DNA of 64,000 bases, taken from contig NZ_BAABAY010000002.1 of the NCBI RefSeq assembly GCF_039537665.1, forward strand, positions 434,001-498,000, in the 5' to 3' direction. Each line of letters starts with the position of its first letter. Within the stretch, counting starts at the first letter, position 1. A program made the position numbers and the translations under genes. This stretch comes from Gaetbulibacter_A aestuarii (lineage in GTDB: Bacteria > Bacteroidota > Bacteroidia > Flavobacteriales > Flavobacteriaceae). Of this stretch, positions 16,796 through 25,412 are shown one piece after another. A model generated the notes under the pieces. The model saw only the letters and a list, made by a program, of their open reading frames with translations. It made no database searches and was not told the DNA's origin.

Positions 16796-17338
16796 TTAAA
16801 TCTCATCCTCAACTTCGAAATCTTCGATCGCGTCTTTTTGAATAAGTGTCACTGATTTTTGAATTAAAAGGTTGTTTGGATAGGTTACCAGATCGCCATT
16901 TTCTAAACGCAAATGCACTTGAAAGGCGCGAATATCTTCAATGATGGCAGCATCAGGAAAATCGCTATCATTAATTTTAATTTTATCGCCTACTTTGTAT
17001 GGGAAATTGAAGAACATTATGATACCCGAAGTAATATTGCTAAGGATGGACCAGATGGCAAAAAGTCCGATTCCTATGACTCCAAAAACTGTTGAAAATA
17101 CCACAGCTAGATTCTGGAATTCTGAACCGAACACATAGGATTCGATAAGAATAGCGATAAGAAAAAGTGCTACCGAAATGTAACGATTGATCAGGCGAAT
17201 TCGGGCGTCGTTAATATGACTTTTTTTTCCAATCTTGCGAATCGTAAAATGCAGGACATAACGTATGATGAGCAAAGCTAATAATACAAATCCTGAAACG
17301 ATTAATTGCTGTTGGTTGTTGTTGAAAAATTCTAGCAT
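16796..17338 (-). CDS. Small mechanosensitive channel (MscS family)
   Basis: 180 residues, a minimal MscS. Two hydrophobic N-terminal helices precede the pore-lining TM3-like stretch VFSTVFGVIGIGLFAIWSIL, followed by SNITSGIIMFFNFPYKVGD and the beta-domain start (KVGDKIKI, TYPNNLLIQKSV). The large cytoplasmic C-terminal vestibule of E. coli MscS is largely missing, so the protein ends soon after the beta domain in an acidic tail (EDFEVEDEI). It would release osmolytes on hypo-osmotic shock. Confidence 0.88.
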   Translation of the reverse strand: MLEFFNNNQQQLIVSGFVLLALLIIRYVLHFTIRKIGKKSHINDARIRLINRYISVALFLIAILIESYVFGSEFQNLAVVFSTVFGVIGIGLFAIWSILSNITSGIIMFFNFPYKVGDKIKINDSDFPDAAIIEDIRAFQVHLRLENGDLVTYPNNLLIQKSVTLIQKDAIEDFEVEDEI

Positions 17339-17413
17339 AAACCTAAATTAATTTGAATTACTGCAAATATACAGTAGAGTAGCGAACTAATTACAGGATT
17401 TTAAGAGGATTTA

Positions 17414-18340
17414 TTAAATGCCTAAGGTATCTCGAAGCCTTTCATATGAATTACTGTTTTCGTGCCAATACGCTGTTTTTAGCATTTTTAATTTTGTGGC
17501 TTTTGTGGTTAACATTTTATCATTATCCGGATACGTTTCTTCCCAGGACAAAATATCATAGGGAAAATCCGGACTAAAATGTATCTCCAATTCACGCTGT
17601 AGATCAGGATATGAAATCCTGTAAACGCCTTGGTGTAAACTGGCATTTGCTTTAAAAGCTTGTAGTTTTTCATGCTTTAATCGCAGATATTCAAATGACG
17701 GAATAATCTCGAGTTCACCCACCGGCAGCGACTTTGGGTCTATGCGAAGTTGCGTCCATAATTCATTTTCCAGAATCGTTTTTTGTAAATGAAAATTTTG
17801 ATCACCTTCGGATTGAAAATAAGAATGGATCGTAGCTTCAAAGTCGGTTCTGTTGTTTAGCTGCATATAGGTTTGTCCGCACCACTCCTGAATCGAGGCA
17901 GAAACCTTGATAGCATGCTCTTCATTATTAACGGGATAAAACGTGCTTTGCATGATCGAATAAGGATAAATTCCCGTTGTGAATTTTTTTATGCTATTGA
18001 GTTTTAAGACTGAAATATTTTCAGGGTTTCGATAATCGGCTTTAACCTGTTCTTTCGGTAGAAAGTCCTCTGTAACGTAAACCAAAACGGCATGGCCATC
18101 GCGCATTTCACCATATCGGGCTTGTTCTAATTTATAGGAAGTTACTTCCGCTTTACCACGATACCAGTAGGCTTTGAATGCCTCGCTTAAGTCTTTTTTC
18201 TGAGAGGATTTATCTATTTGAGATGCTTCCTTTTTAGGCTGATTTTCAGAGGAAGTCTTTTGGTTGCAAGAGCTTAAAATAATCGGTAACGCTGCTAAAA
18301 ACAAAACCGTAGTTTTGATCTTGATGTAGTTCGATTTCAT
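17414..18340 (-). CDS. Putative lipoprotein next to maf
   Basis: 308 residues from the ATG at 18340 (MKSNYIKIKTTVLFLAALPI, then ILSSC), giving a lipoprotein signal; in-frame ATGs at 18346 and 18367 only add short N-terminal extensions. A Gln/Lys/Ser-rich linker follows the cysteine. The mature domain contains EAFKAYWYRGKAEVTSYKLE, GHAVLVYVTEDFLPKEQVKA and SASIQEWCGQTYMQLNNR. I recall homologues being mislabelled 'septum formation inhibitor Maf' because of the neighbour, but no Maf motif is present. Function unknown; it starts 28 bp after maf and is probably co-transcribed. Confidence 0.82.
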   Translation of the reverse strand: MKSNYIKIKTTVLFLAALPIILSSCNQKTSSENQPKKEASQIDKSSQKKDLSEAFKAYWYRGKAEVTSYKLEQARYGEMRDGHAVLVYVTEDFLPKEQVKADYRNPENISVLKLNSIKKFTTGIYPYSIMQSTFYPVNNEEHAIKVSASIQEWCGQTYMQLNNRTDFEATIHSYFQSEGDQNFHLQKTILENELWTQLRIDPKSLPVGELEIIPSFEYLRLKHEKLQAFKANASLHQGVYRISYPDLQRELEIHFSPDFPYDILSWEETYPDNDKMLTTKATKLKMLKTAYWHENSNSYERLRDTLGI

Positions 18341-18368
18341 AAACATTTTTGATAAAATTACGAACATC

Positions 18369-18959
18369 TCAGCGGCCTACCATGTCATTTAACGTTTTAT
18401 AAACAAGTTGGGTGGGTAGGCCCATCACGTTAAAGTAAGAACCTTCCAAATTAATTACTCCAATTTTACCGATCCATTCCTGGATACCATAAGCCCCGGC
18501 TTTATCAAAGGGTTTAGCGGTTTCGATATAGTGCCAGATTTCGTCATCTGAAAGTGCTTTGAAGGTCACCTTGGTACCCTCATTTAAGGTTTTATTGAAG
18601 GTTTTAGTCGTAAAACATACCGAAGTGATAACCTCATGGGTTTTATTGCTTAAAGATCGAAGCATCTCGTAAGCTTCCCGAGCATCACAAGGTTTTCCTA
18701 AAGCCTCGTTCTCATGCCATACTATAGTATCGCTTGTAATAAGAATATCGTTGTCTTGTAATTCTTCTAAATAGGGCAGGGCTTTCAATTGTGCCAGATA
18801 ATCACTGATCTCAAAGTGCTTTAAGCGATCAGGAAATTCTTCTTTAACAGGCTTGAGACGAATCTCGAAATCCAAGCCCAGATCTTTAAAAAATGCTTGT
18901 CGCCTGGGCGATCCCGATGCTAAAATGATATGATAATCTTTAAGTCGGTCTTGAAGCAT
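18369..18959 (-). CDS. maf: Maf family nucleoside-triphosphate pyrophosphatase
   Basis: 196 residues. The Maf signature is at the N-terminus (IILASGSPRRQAFFKDLGL), with downstream ITSDTIVWHENEALGKP, AYEMLRSLSNKTHEVITSV and the family C-terminal KAGAYGIQEWIG. Maf/YhdE proteins hydrolyse non-canonical or methylated NTPs (dTTP, UTP, m7GTP depending on subfamily), acting as house-cleaning enzymes in the cytoplasm. The gene lies within a minus-strand run from the DUF2520 gene through kdsC-like and a small membrane protein. Confidence 0.95.
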   Translation of the reverse strand: MLQDRLKDYHIILASGSPRRQAFFKDLGLDFEIRLKPVKEEFPDRLKHFEISDYLAQLKALPYLEELQDNDILITSDTIVWHENEALGKPCDAREAYEMLRSLSNKTHEVITSVCFTTKTFNKTLNEGTKVTFKALSDDEIWHYIETAKPFDKAGAYGIQEWIGKIGVINLEGSYFNVMGLPTQLVYKTLNDMVGR

Positions 18960-18990
18960 AGTCTTAGTTTATTGACATTGTAATTTGAAT

Positions 18991-19284
18991 TTAGTTTTGA
19001 GCCCGGAATACCATCAAAATATATTGATAGATGATAAATAATACCAGGATAGCACTCAATATAAAAACAATATAAATTTTTCTGTTACGTACTTTTTCTT
19101 CCTTTCGGATGGTCTCTTTAAGATGTTCTTTGGCGCTTCTGCTTAATGATTTATGCGTGAAATCACATTGGTGATGTACATGACTTTTTTGATTGAGGCT
19201 CTCTTTTAAATCAGAAAATGGAATTTTTTTGGTTTGGCTAAATACGTTCAGGGTGTTTTTAAATCCAACATAACCAAAACCCAT
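18991..19284 (-). CDS. Small membrane-anchored protein of unknown function
   Basis: 97 residues from ATG at 19284 (MGFGYVGFKNTLNVF); an in-frame TTG at 19311 is the alternative start. The protein is hydrophilic and basic (HVHHQCDFTHKSLSR; KEHLKETIRKEEKVRNRKI) and ends with one transmembrane helix, IYIVFILSAILVLFIIYQYI, so it is probably tail-anchored. It lies between maf and the kdsC-like gene, 43 bp after the latter's stop. I recognise no family. Confidence 0.65.
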   Translation of the reverse strand: MGFGYVGFKNTLNVFSQTKKIPFSDLKESLNQKSHVHHQCDFTHKSLSRSAKEHLKETIRKEEKVRNRKIYIVFILSAILVLFIIYQYILMVFRAQN

Positions 19285-19327
19285 AATATGTCTTCTTCGG
19301 ACTGGTGCCAAACTCTCGTAGTTTTAA

Positions 19328-19858
19328 TTAATCATATTTTGCATTCACATCTAGGGCCCATTTACCCTGAACTTTCATGACCTGTTGGATCACATCGCGT
19401 ACAGCACCTTTTCCACCTTTTTTATGAGAAACATATTTTGAAATGGCTTTTATTTCCGGAACAGCATCTTGCGGACAGCATGGTAATCCAACCTTTTGCA
19501 TCACTTCAAAATCAGGAATGTCATCACCCATATACAATACATTTTCAGGTTTGATTTTATTGGTCTTCATGTAATCGTCCAAACAGCTAATCTTATCCTG
19601 AACGCCCAAAAACACATCCTTAACGCCAAGACCATTCAATCGAAAACGCACGCCTTCGTTACTTCCCCCGGAAATCACACATATATGATAACCGTGATTC
19701 AGAGCTGTTTTTAAAGCATAACCGTCTTTGATATTCATGGTTCGAACCAGATCACCATTCGTCATTACAATAACGTTTCCGTTTGTTAAAACGCCATCAA
19801 TATCCAAAATAAAGGTGGTAATATGTTCTAAATATTCTTTATAACTTTTATCTTCCAT
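19328..19858 (-). CDS. kdsC: KdsC-type HAD phosphatase (KDO-8-phosphate phosphatase)
   Basis: 176 residues, the usual size of C0-type HAD phosphatases. Motif I is FILDIDGVLTNG, motif II ISGGSNE, and motif IV GDDIPDFEVM; the C-terminal VSHKKGGKGAVRDVI is the KdsC-specific lid. The enzyme removes phosphate from 3-deoxy-manno-octulosonate-8-phosphate in lipopolysaccharide inner-core synthesis and works as a tetramer. The start overlaps the upstream DUF2520 gene by 11 bp. The HAD call is certain; the exact sugar phosphate is a family inference. Confidence 0.9.
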   Translation of the reverse strand: MEDKSYKEYLEHITTFILDIDGVLTNGNVIVMTNGDLVRTMNIKDGYALKTALNHGYHICVISGGSNEGVRFRLNGLGVKDVFLGVQDKISCLDDYMKTNKIKPENVLYMGDDIPDFEVMQKVGLPCCPQDAVPEIKAISKYVSHKKGGKGAVRDVIQQVMKVQGKWALDVNAKYD

Positions 19859-20606
19859 GGGTATTTTGAATTGATTTTGTTAAGAGTTTATAGATCGCTT
19901 TGTGTTCAGGATTCTTCAACAAATCCAAATGCTTTTCAATGGTCTTTTTGTCGTGACGTTTTGCCGGTCCGGTTTGTGCCATATAAGGTGATAGGGTTTG
20001 GATTTTTTTAGCGGTTTCCATGATCAGTGGTTTCAAAAGATCGAACTCTGCCGCTTCACTTTCCGTGATCTCATGCCCGATGCGATACAGCTGATTCGTA
20101 AAATTATTCACAAAAACGGCTGAAAGATGTAAAACGCGTCGCTGATTACTATTTACGCGTTTTGTAGGACTACCCAAACTCGTGGCCACTTCTTTCAATA
20201 TAGGATAACTTTTTTTGTCCAGAGTTTCGATGCAAATAGGTACATTTTTAAAATCCATTTCTGCGCCTTTGCTGAATGTCTGTAACGGGTAGAGAACTCC
20301 GCGCTTGTTCTTTTTATCCAGATCATGAACATTAACACTTCCCGAGGTATGCACAACCAATCTGTTTTCAAAAGGAAGGGCAGAAGATAATGTAGCTATG
20401 GCGTCATCGCTCACAGCAAGAATATAAAGATCGGCCTCCATAAGTTCGGATAAATTATCAGTAATGGCAGTCTTGTTTTTATAGCCTTTGATGCTATCTA
20501 TCTGACGACTAAACCATTGCGCCACCCGAACGTTTTCGGCCTTTTCAATAGCTTTAAAAAAATGGGTGCCCACATTTCCGGACCCAAGTAATACAACTGA
20601 TATCAT
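19848..20606 (-). CDS. DUF2520 Rossmann-fold protein
   Basis: 252 residues. The N-terminal Rossmann turn reads VVLLGSGNVGTHFFKAI, followed by DLYILAVSDDAIATLSS, VVHTSGSV and GVLYPLQTFSKG. The C-terminal helical domain (RRVLHLSAVFVNNFTNQLYR; GPAKRHDKKTIEKHL) is DUF2520. The fold is that of ketopantoate-reductase/ProC-like NAD(P) enzymes, but no activity is assigned. It heads the minus-strand run that continues with kdsC, a small membrane protein, maf and the lipoprotein. Confidence 0.9.
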   Translation of the reverse strand: MISVVLLGSGNVGTHFFKAIEKAENVRVAQWFSRQIDSIKGYKNKTAITDNLSELMEADLYILAVSDDAIATLSSALPFENRLVVHTSGSVNVHDLDKKNKRGVLYPLQTFSKGAEMDFKNVPICIETLDKKSYPILKEVATSLGSPTKRVNSNQRRVLHLSAVFVNNFTNQLYRIGHEITESEAAEFDLLKPLIMETAKKIQTLSPYMAQTGPAKRHDKKTIEKHLDLLKNPEHKAIYKLLTKSIQNTHGR

Positions 20607-20722
20607 ACTGCTAAAATACTAATGAATTACGACATAAACGTATAGAACCTTAAAATTACAGATTTCAATAAAAACCATACTTTTTTAGATTACTTTAACA
20701 CTATTAAGTAAAGTTTAATACG

Positions 20723-20730
20723 TAAATTTG
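20723..20730 (+). promoter_or_regulatory. -7 element of the ccsBA-like gene
   Basis: TAAATTTG matches TAnnTTTG exactly and lies 25 bp upstream of the ATG at 20756. A clear TTTG at -33 was not found. Confidence 0.55.
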
Positions 20731-20755
20731 CAGAACCCAAAAAAGGGCTACAATT

Positions 20756-23700
20756 ATGCAGGAAAAACTAGCTAAGATTCTCTTCTCTACGCGACTTACA
20801 GCTGTTTTATTCATTCTTTTTGCCGCGGCCATGGCTACCGGAACTTTTCTCGATGCGGGAGCCGACAAGTCGCCAACAGCTTTCACTAGAAATTTAATTT
20901 ACAATGCCTGGTGGTTCGAGGCCATTATGGTATTCTTCGTTATTAATTTTATTGGAAATATTTATCGATATCGCTTGTACAAGAAAGAAAAGTGGTCGAC
21001 CTTAATTTTCCATTTGGCATTTATCTTCATTTTACTTGGGGCATTTATTACCCGTTACATCAGTTTTGAAGGCATGATGCATATTCGCGAAGGTGCTACC
21101 GAGGATACCTTCTATTCACAGAAAACCTATTTGACTGGATTTATAGATGGAAATTATGAAATTAATGGCGTTGCACAACGTCGTACTTTTGAAAGTCAAG
21201 TGGATTTTTCAGAACGTTTGGATAACGATTTTGAAGTTAATACAGATTACAATAAGCAACCGGTAACGATCAAGTTGGTCGATTTTATAAAAGGAGCAGA
21301 AGAAGATATTATTCCCGATGAAAATGGCGAATCCTATTTAAAATTAGTTGAATCCAGTGGTGGCTCCCCGCATAATCATTTTTTAAAGGTTGGAGGCCCG
21401 GTTCAAAGTATTCACAACATTTTATACACTTTGAATAATCCTACCGAAGGTGCCGTAAATATTACGTTTCAAGGTGATTCATTAACGATTCAATCGCCAT
21501 TTGAAGGTGAATATTTAACTATGGCAACCCAGACACAAGGTAAGTTGGTTAAAGATAGTATTCAACCATTACACCTGCGCTCTCGTTATATTATAGGAAA
21601 CACCCAATTGGTTTTTCCTAAACCCGTGGTTAAAGGGAAATTTGATATTGTTAAAAAATCAAGAATTCTTAAGAACGATAAGGACGGTGTGAAACTTCAG
21701 ATCACAACCGGGGGAGAGACCAAAACCGTTGGAATTATCGGAGGTCAGGGTACGGCAGGAAATTATAAAGAAGTAAGCGTTGGAGGTCTCGATTTCACCT
21801 TCGATTACGGCTCCAAAATTCTGAAATTACCGTTTTCCATTAAGTTGAATGATTTTGAAGCGGAGCGTTATCCCGGAACTGAAAAAGGGTATTCATCGTA
21901 TTCCAGTAAGATCACAGTTTTTGATAAAAAGGATGGTGACTTCGATTATAATATTTACATGAATCATATTTTGGATCACGGAGGTTATCGTTTTTTCCAA
22001 TCGAGTTTTGATCCCGATGAACAAGGAACCGTGCTTTCGGTAAATCACGATGCCTGGGGAACTTTCTTTACCTATTTGGGATATATGCTTTTGTATACTG
22101 GACTAATGCTCATCTTGTTCGTGAAAGGCTCTCGATTTGGCGACCTCAAACGGATGCTCGAAAAAGTAAAATCCAAAAAAGCCAAAGTGCTTTCAGTACT
22201 CGTGCTTTGTTTCGCCCTACAGGTTCAGGCTCAGGACCATTCTGCTGATGACGGTCACAATCATATGAGCGCATCTCAGGCACAGATCGATTCCATTCTA
22301 AAAGCCAACATGACACCTGCGAAACATGCAGATGAATTTGGTCATTTGGTAATTCAGGATCTTAGTGGTCGTATGATGCCTGTGAACACTTACGCTTCCG
22401 AGTTACTTAGAAAACTCAGCAAAAGTGATACTTACAAAGACTTTAATGCCAATCAGGTATTTCTTTCCATGCAGGAAAACCCACAATTGTGGTACAGTGT
22501 TCCTATCGTTTATCTCAAAACCAGAAAAGACGATTCCATTCGTTCGATCATTGGGGTTCCTAAATCTCAAAAGTATGTGACTCTTGCAGATTTTTTCACA
22601 AGTACCGGACAATATAAATTAGGACCATATCTGGATGAAGCTTATCGTACTACATTGCCAAATGCGTTTCAAAAGGAATTCAAAGAAACTAATGAACGTG
22701 TGAATTTGTTGTTCAATACCATAGAAGGAATGTCCTTAAAAATATTTCCTTTACCGGATGATGACAATAATAAATGGATTTCCACATACGATTATCGAAA
22801 CGGCGATTACAAAATAAAGGATTCGTTGTACGCTAATTTCATAAATAGTGGATTCTCTGCCTACTTATATACGCTGGATCAGGCAAAGCAAACAGGCGAT
22901 TTCTCACAACCCAACAAATTATTAGAAGCATTTAAAACCACGCAGCACAGATATGGTGGTTCTGTAATGTTGAGTGATAAAAAGATAAACACAGAGATAT
23001 TGTATAACAAGTACGATATCTTTAAAAAGCTATTCAGTTGGTACATCTACGCCGGTAGTTTAATGTTTATCTTTTTGATCGTTCAGATCTTTAATGACAA
23101 GAATAAACTCATCAATGGCGGTGTTACTTTGTTTAAATTCATCATTTTAGGCTTGTTCATATTGCATACAGCTGGCTTGATCGCGAGGTGGTATATCTCT
23201 GGTCATGCACCATGGAGCGATGCTTATGAATCGATGATCTATGTGGCCTGGGCAACCATGTTCTTTGGTTTGGCTTTCGGCCGAAAAAGTGACCTAACCA
23301 TCGCTTCAACAGCCTTTGTTGCTTCTATGATCTTAATGGTAGCCCATTGGAATTGGATGGACCCGGCAATTGCCAATTTACAGCCGGTATTGAATAGTTA
23401 TTGGCTCATGATCCATGTGGCAGTTATTGTGGCAAGTTATGGTCCGTTTACCTTAGGAATGATCCTGGGCGCCGTTTCTTTATTACTGATGACCTTCACC
23501 GGCAAAAAGAATAAAAAGAAAATGGATCTCAATATTCGGGAGCTTACTATCATTAATGAAATGGCCTTAACGGTTGGTATCGTAATGCTTACTATTGGAA
23601 ACTTTTTAGGTGGTATGTGGGCTAATGAGAGTTGGGGTCGTTATTGGGGTTGGGACCCGAAAGAAACCTGGGCATTGATCAGTATCATGGTTTACGCTTT

Positions 23701-23944
23701 CGTATTGCACATGCGTTTGGTTCCGGGACTCCGCGGACGCTGGTTTTTTAATCTCATGTCCATTGTAGCGTATTCGAGTATTATGATGACCTATTTTGGA
23801 GTGAATTTTTATTTATCCGGACTTCATAGTTACGCCAGTGGTGATCAAATTGTAAGTTTGAAATTTATAGGAATTGCCTGTGCCGTTGTGGCGCTTTTAG
23901 GTTTTGTCTCTTACCGGGGCTATGCAAAATTTTATAAAAAATAA
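20756..23944 (+). CDS. Fused cytochrome c biogenesis protein CcsBA (ResB/CcsA heme lyase)
   Basis: 1062 residues. The N-terminal part is ResB/CcsB-like with several helices (LTAVLFILFAAAMATGTFLD; WSTLIFHLAFIFILLGAFI) and a long periplasmic beta domain up to a helix near residue 445. A second periplasmic region begins after a signal-like helix (VLSVLVLCFALQVQAQ). The C-terminal third is CcsA with the heme-handling WWD segment WGRYWGWDPKETWALIS at about 960-976 and conserved histidines. The complex exports heme and attaches it to CxxCH in c-type cytochromes at the periplasmic face (System II). Its stop is one base from the convergent DUF3307 gene. Confidence 0.94.
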   Translation: MQEKLAKILFSTRLTAVLFILFAAAMATGTFLDAGADKSPTAFTRNLIYNAWWFEAIMVFFVINFIGNIYRYRLYKKEKWSTLIFHLAFIFILLGAFITRYISFEGMMHIREGATEDTFYSQKTYLTGFIDGNYEINGVAQRRTFESQVDFSERLDNDFEVNTDYNKQPVTIKLVDFIKGAEEDIIPDENGESYLKLVESSGGSPHNHFLKVGGPVQSIHNILYTLNNPTEGAVNITFQGDSLTIQSPFEGEYLTMATQTQGKLVKDSIQPLHLRSRYIIGNTQLVFPKPVVKGKFDIVKKSRILKNDKDGVKLQITTGGETKTVGIIGGQGTAGNYKEVSVGGLDFTFDYGSKILKLPFSIKLNDFEAERYPGTEKGYSSYSSKITVFDKKDGDFDYNIYMNHILDHGGYRFFQSSFDPDEQGTVLSVNHDAWGTFFTYLGYMLLYTGLMLILFVKGSRFGDLKRMLEKVKSKKAKVLSVLVLCFALQVQAQDHSADDGHNHMSASQAQIDSILKANMTPAKHADEFGHLVIQDLSGRMMPVNTYASELLRKLSKSDTYKDFNANQVFLSMQENPQLWYSVPIVYLKTRKDDSIRSIIGVPKSQKYVTLADFFTSTGQYKLGPYLDEAYRTTLPNAFQKEFKETNERVNLLFNTIEGMSLKIFPLPDDDNNKWISTYDYRNGDYKIKDSLYANFINSGFSAYLYTLDQAKQTGDFSQPNKLLEAFKTTQHRYGGSVMLSDKKINTEILYNKYDIFKKLFSWYIYAGSLMFIFLIVQIFNDKNKLINGGVTLFKFIILGLFILHTAGLIARWYISGHAPWSDAYESMIYVAWATMFFGLAFGRKSDLTIASTAFVASMILMVAHWNWMDPAIANLQPVLNSYWLMIHVAVIVASYGPFTLGMILGAVSLLLMTFTGKKNKKKMDLNIRELTIINEMALTVGIVMLTIGNFLGGMWANESWGRYWGWDPKETWALISIMVYAFVLHMRLVPGLRGRWFFNLMSIVAYSSIMMTYFGVNFYLSGLHSYASGDQIVSLKFIGIACAVVALLGFVSYRGYAKFYKK

Positions 23945-23945
23945 T

Positions 23946-24662
23946 TTATAGCATTTCTATAACATAGAGATAGATTAACCCAAAGGCTATAGCTAAACCA
24001 AAGCTTAAAAGGGTACCTATTAAAATATACTCGGTGAGCTTACGGTCTTTTGCTTTTGATAGATCTCCAAATCGAAAAACAGATTTAGCTGCAATTAAAA
24101 AGCCAACACCTTCCCAGTGATTCGTAATAATGAAAGCAAAAACGAACAGGCGCTCTAACATGCCAATATAAGCACCCGCATTTTTTAGAGAAGCTTCATT
24201 AGTGAAGGCACTTAGATCCCATTTCGAGATCAATATTTTCATGATGATAGAAGAAACCTTGGTAACACAAAGAAGCCCGGTTATGGTGAGTAATATTTCC
24301 GGAGCAAATAAGGCTTGAATATTCCAGGTTATATCCGTGTACATTTGAACTACAAATGCTATAACCGCAATATGTGCCAATTGGTCTAAAGCGAATAACC
24401 ACCGTGGGTTAAATTTTGAATTCAGATACAATTTTATACCATCGATGATGTAATGCGAGCATAAAATAATCAGTATTCCAAGCCAGTAGTTTGTGTTAAA
24501 CTGGAGGATAATTACAAGAGCCAAAAGGTGAACCACCATGTGAGCATACAAATACTTTGATCTGAGTTTATGTTCTTGTTTATGATTTACCCAATGCTCA
24601 GGTTGGAAAATAAAATCGCCGATAATATGCGCAAGGAATATTTTTATAAAAAGACTCATCAT
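23946..24662 (-). CDS. DUF3307 membrane protein
   Basis: 238 residues with about six hydrophobic segments. The DUF3307 pattern is clear: IKIFLAHIIGDFIFQPEHWV near the start, YLYAHMVVHLLALV, then SHYIIDGIKLYLNSKF and FALDQLAHIAVI, with several conserved His/Asp residues inside the membrane part. The activity is unknown. The start overlaps the SatD stop by 4 bp (ATGA), so expression is coupled to SatD, a pairing I recall from other genomes. The iteron-controlled promoter at 25289-25384 should drive both. Confidence 0.9.
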   Translation of the reverse strand: MMSLFIKIFLAHIIGDFIFQPEHWVNHKQEHKLRSKYLYAHMVVHLLALVIILQFNTNYWLGILIILCSHYIIDGIKLYLNSKFNPRWLFALDQLAHIAVIAFVVQMYTDITWNIQALFAPEILLTITGLLCVTKVSSIIMKILISKWDLSAFTNEASLKNAGAYIGMLERLFVFAFIITNHWEGVGFLIAAKSVFRFGDLSKAKDRKLTEYILIGTLLSFGLAIAFGLIYLYVIEML

Positions 24663-25258
24663 AACTTTTGGACTTGTGTTTTGTAATAGTTTAATAATTT
24701 AGAGATCTCGTCGAAGCCTGCACGCTTGAGCACTTTACTGATATTCCCTTGTGATTTTCCTAAAAGTTCAGCCAGATCATTTTGATCCAATTCAGGTTGT
24801 TTCAATGTTATTTTGATGATTTCTGAAGCCGTTGTATTCCAGCTGTTCATCGTTAATTGTGCCAGAGCAAACATGGTGTTTAGTGTATCATCAAATGTGT
24901 TGTTTGGAGATTTTATCGCCAGTGTAGACTGCTTCATGGTTTCAAAACAAGTTCCCGAATGTTCAAAAGCAGTGCCATTCGATTCGGTAATCTTGTCTGA
25001 ATCATAGCTTTTATCACCAATGCCAATGGCCAGGCGAACATCAATGTTTTTGAATTGTTTGATGGTGGCTTTTATCAGCGCACAGGCCAATAGTGCCTTA
25101 TCTGGAGACACTTCCAACTGAAAACTATCTCCCCTATAAATTTCCCATTGTTTCGGAGATTTTCCAAAAAAGGCTAAGGTTTCCTTTAAAGCTGGGAGCC
25201 ATTTTTCAGGGTTTTCTGCCCTGGAGTTTATGATATCTCCTGTGATGATGCTCGTCAT
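24659..25258 (-). CDS. SatD family protein with C-terminal helix-turn-helix
   Basis: 199 residues from ATG at 25258 (MTSIITGDIINSRAENPEKW). A longer in-frame start would read through the repeat region upstream and is rejected. The SatD core includes YRGDSFQLEVSPDKALLACALI and DVRLAIGIGDKSYDSDKITE, resembling a cyclase-like fold. The last ~50 residues are a helix-turn-helix (QNDLAELLGKSQGNISKVLK, then RAGFDEISKLLNYY). A DNA-binding end plus three tandem dyad repeats right upstream suggests self-regulation. It overlaps the DUF3307 gene by 4 bp. Confidence 0.88.
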   Translation of the reverse strand: MTSIITGDIINSRAENPEKWLPALKETLAFFGKSPKQWEIYRGDSFQLEVSPDKALLACALIKATIKQFKNIDVRLAIGIGDKSYDSDKITESNGTAFEHSGTCFETMKQSTLAIKSPNNTFDDTLNTMFALAQLTMNSWNTTASEIIKITLKQPELDQNDLAELLGKSQGNISKVLKRAGFDEISKLLNYYKTQVQKL

Positions 25259-25288
25259 ATCATTCGTAATCAAATAAAAATCGAATAA

Positions 25289-25296
25289 CAAATATA
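25289..25296 (-). promoter_or_regulatory. -7 element of the satD-DUF3307 operon
   Basis: The minus strand reads TATATTTG, an exact TAnnTTTG, 30 bp before the satD start and 4 bp from the first iteron. Confidence 0.6.
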
Positions 25297-25300
25297 CAAA

Positions 25301-25384
25301 AAATATATCCAAAAACGGCAATATTTTAAAATATATCCAAAAACGGTAATATTTCAAAATATATCCAAAAACGGTAATATTTTA
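25301..25384. repeat. Three 28-bp tandem iterons upstream of satD
   Basis: Units 25301-25328, 25329-25356 and 25357-25384 repeat every 28 bp with only two variable positions (C/T in ACGGC/TAAT; T/C near the end). Each unit holds AATATATCC and GGTAATATT-like half-sites around AAAAAC, so each is an imperfect dyad with 8 of 10 arm positions matching. They cover the -33 region and beyond of the satD promoter. Binding by SatD itself is inference. Confidence 0.85.
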
Positions 25385-25412
25385 ATAAAAAGTTATCAAG
25401 AACAGAGCCATT

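Noticed and set aside
17414..18340. Second Maf protein
   Set aside because: The label seems to be carried over from the adjacent maf gene in other genomes; the sequence has a lipoprotein signal and no Maf motif.
24659..25357. Longer satD start at 25357
   Set aside because: It would translate the iterons and the -7 box; the conserved protein begins at ATG 25258.
25301..25384. Possible CRISPR array
   Set aside because: The three 28-bp units are directly contiguous with no spacers, and no cas gene is nearby.
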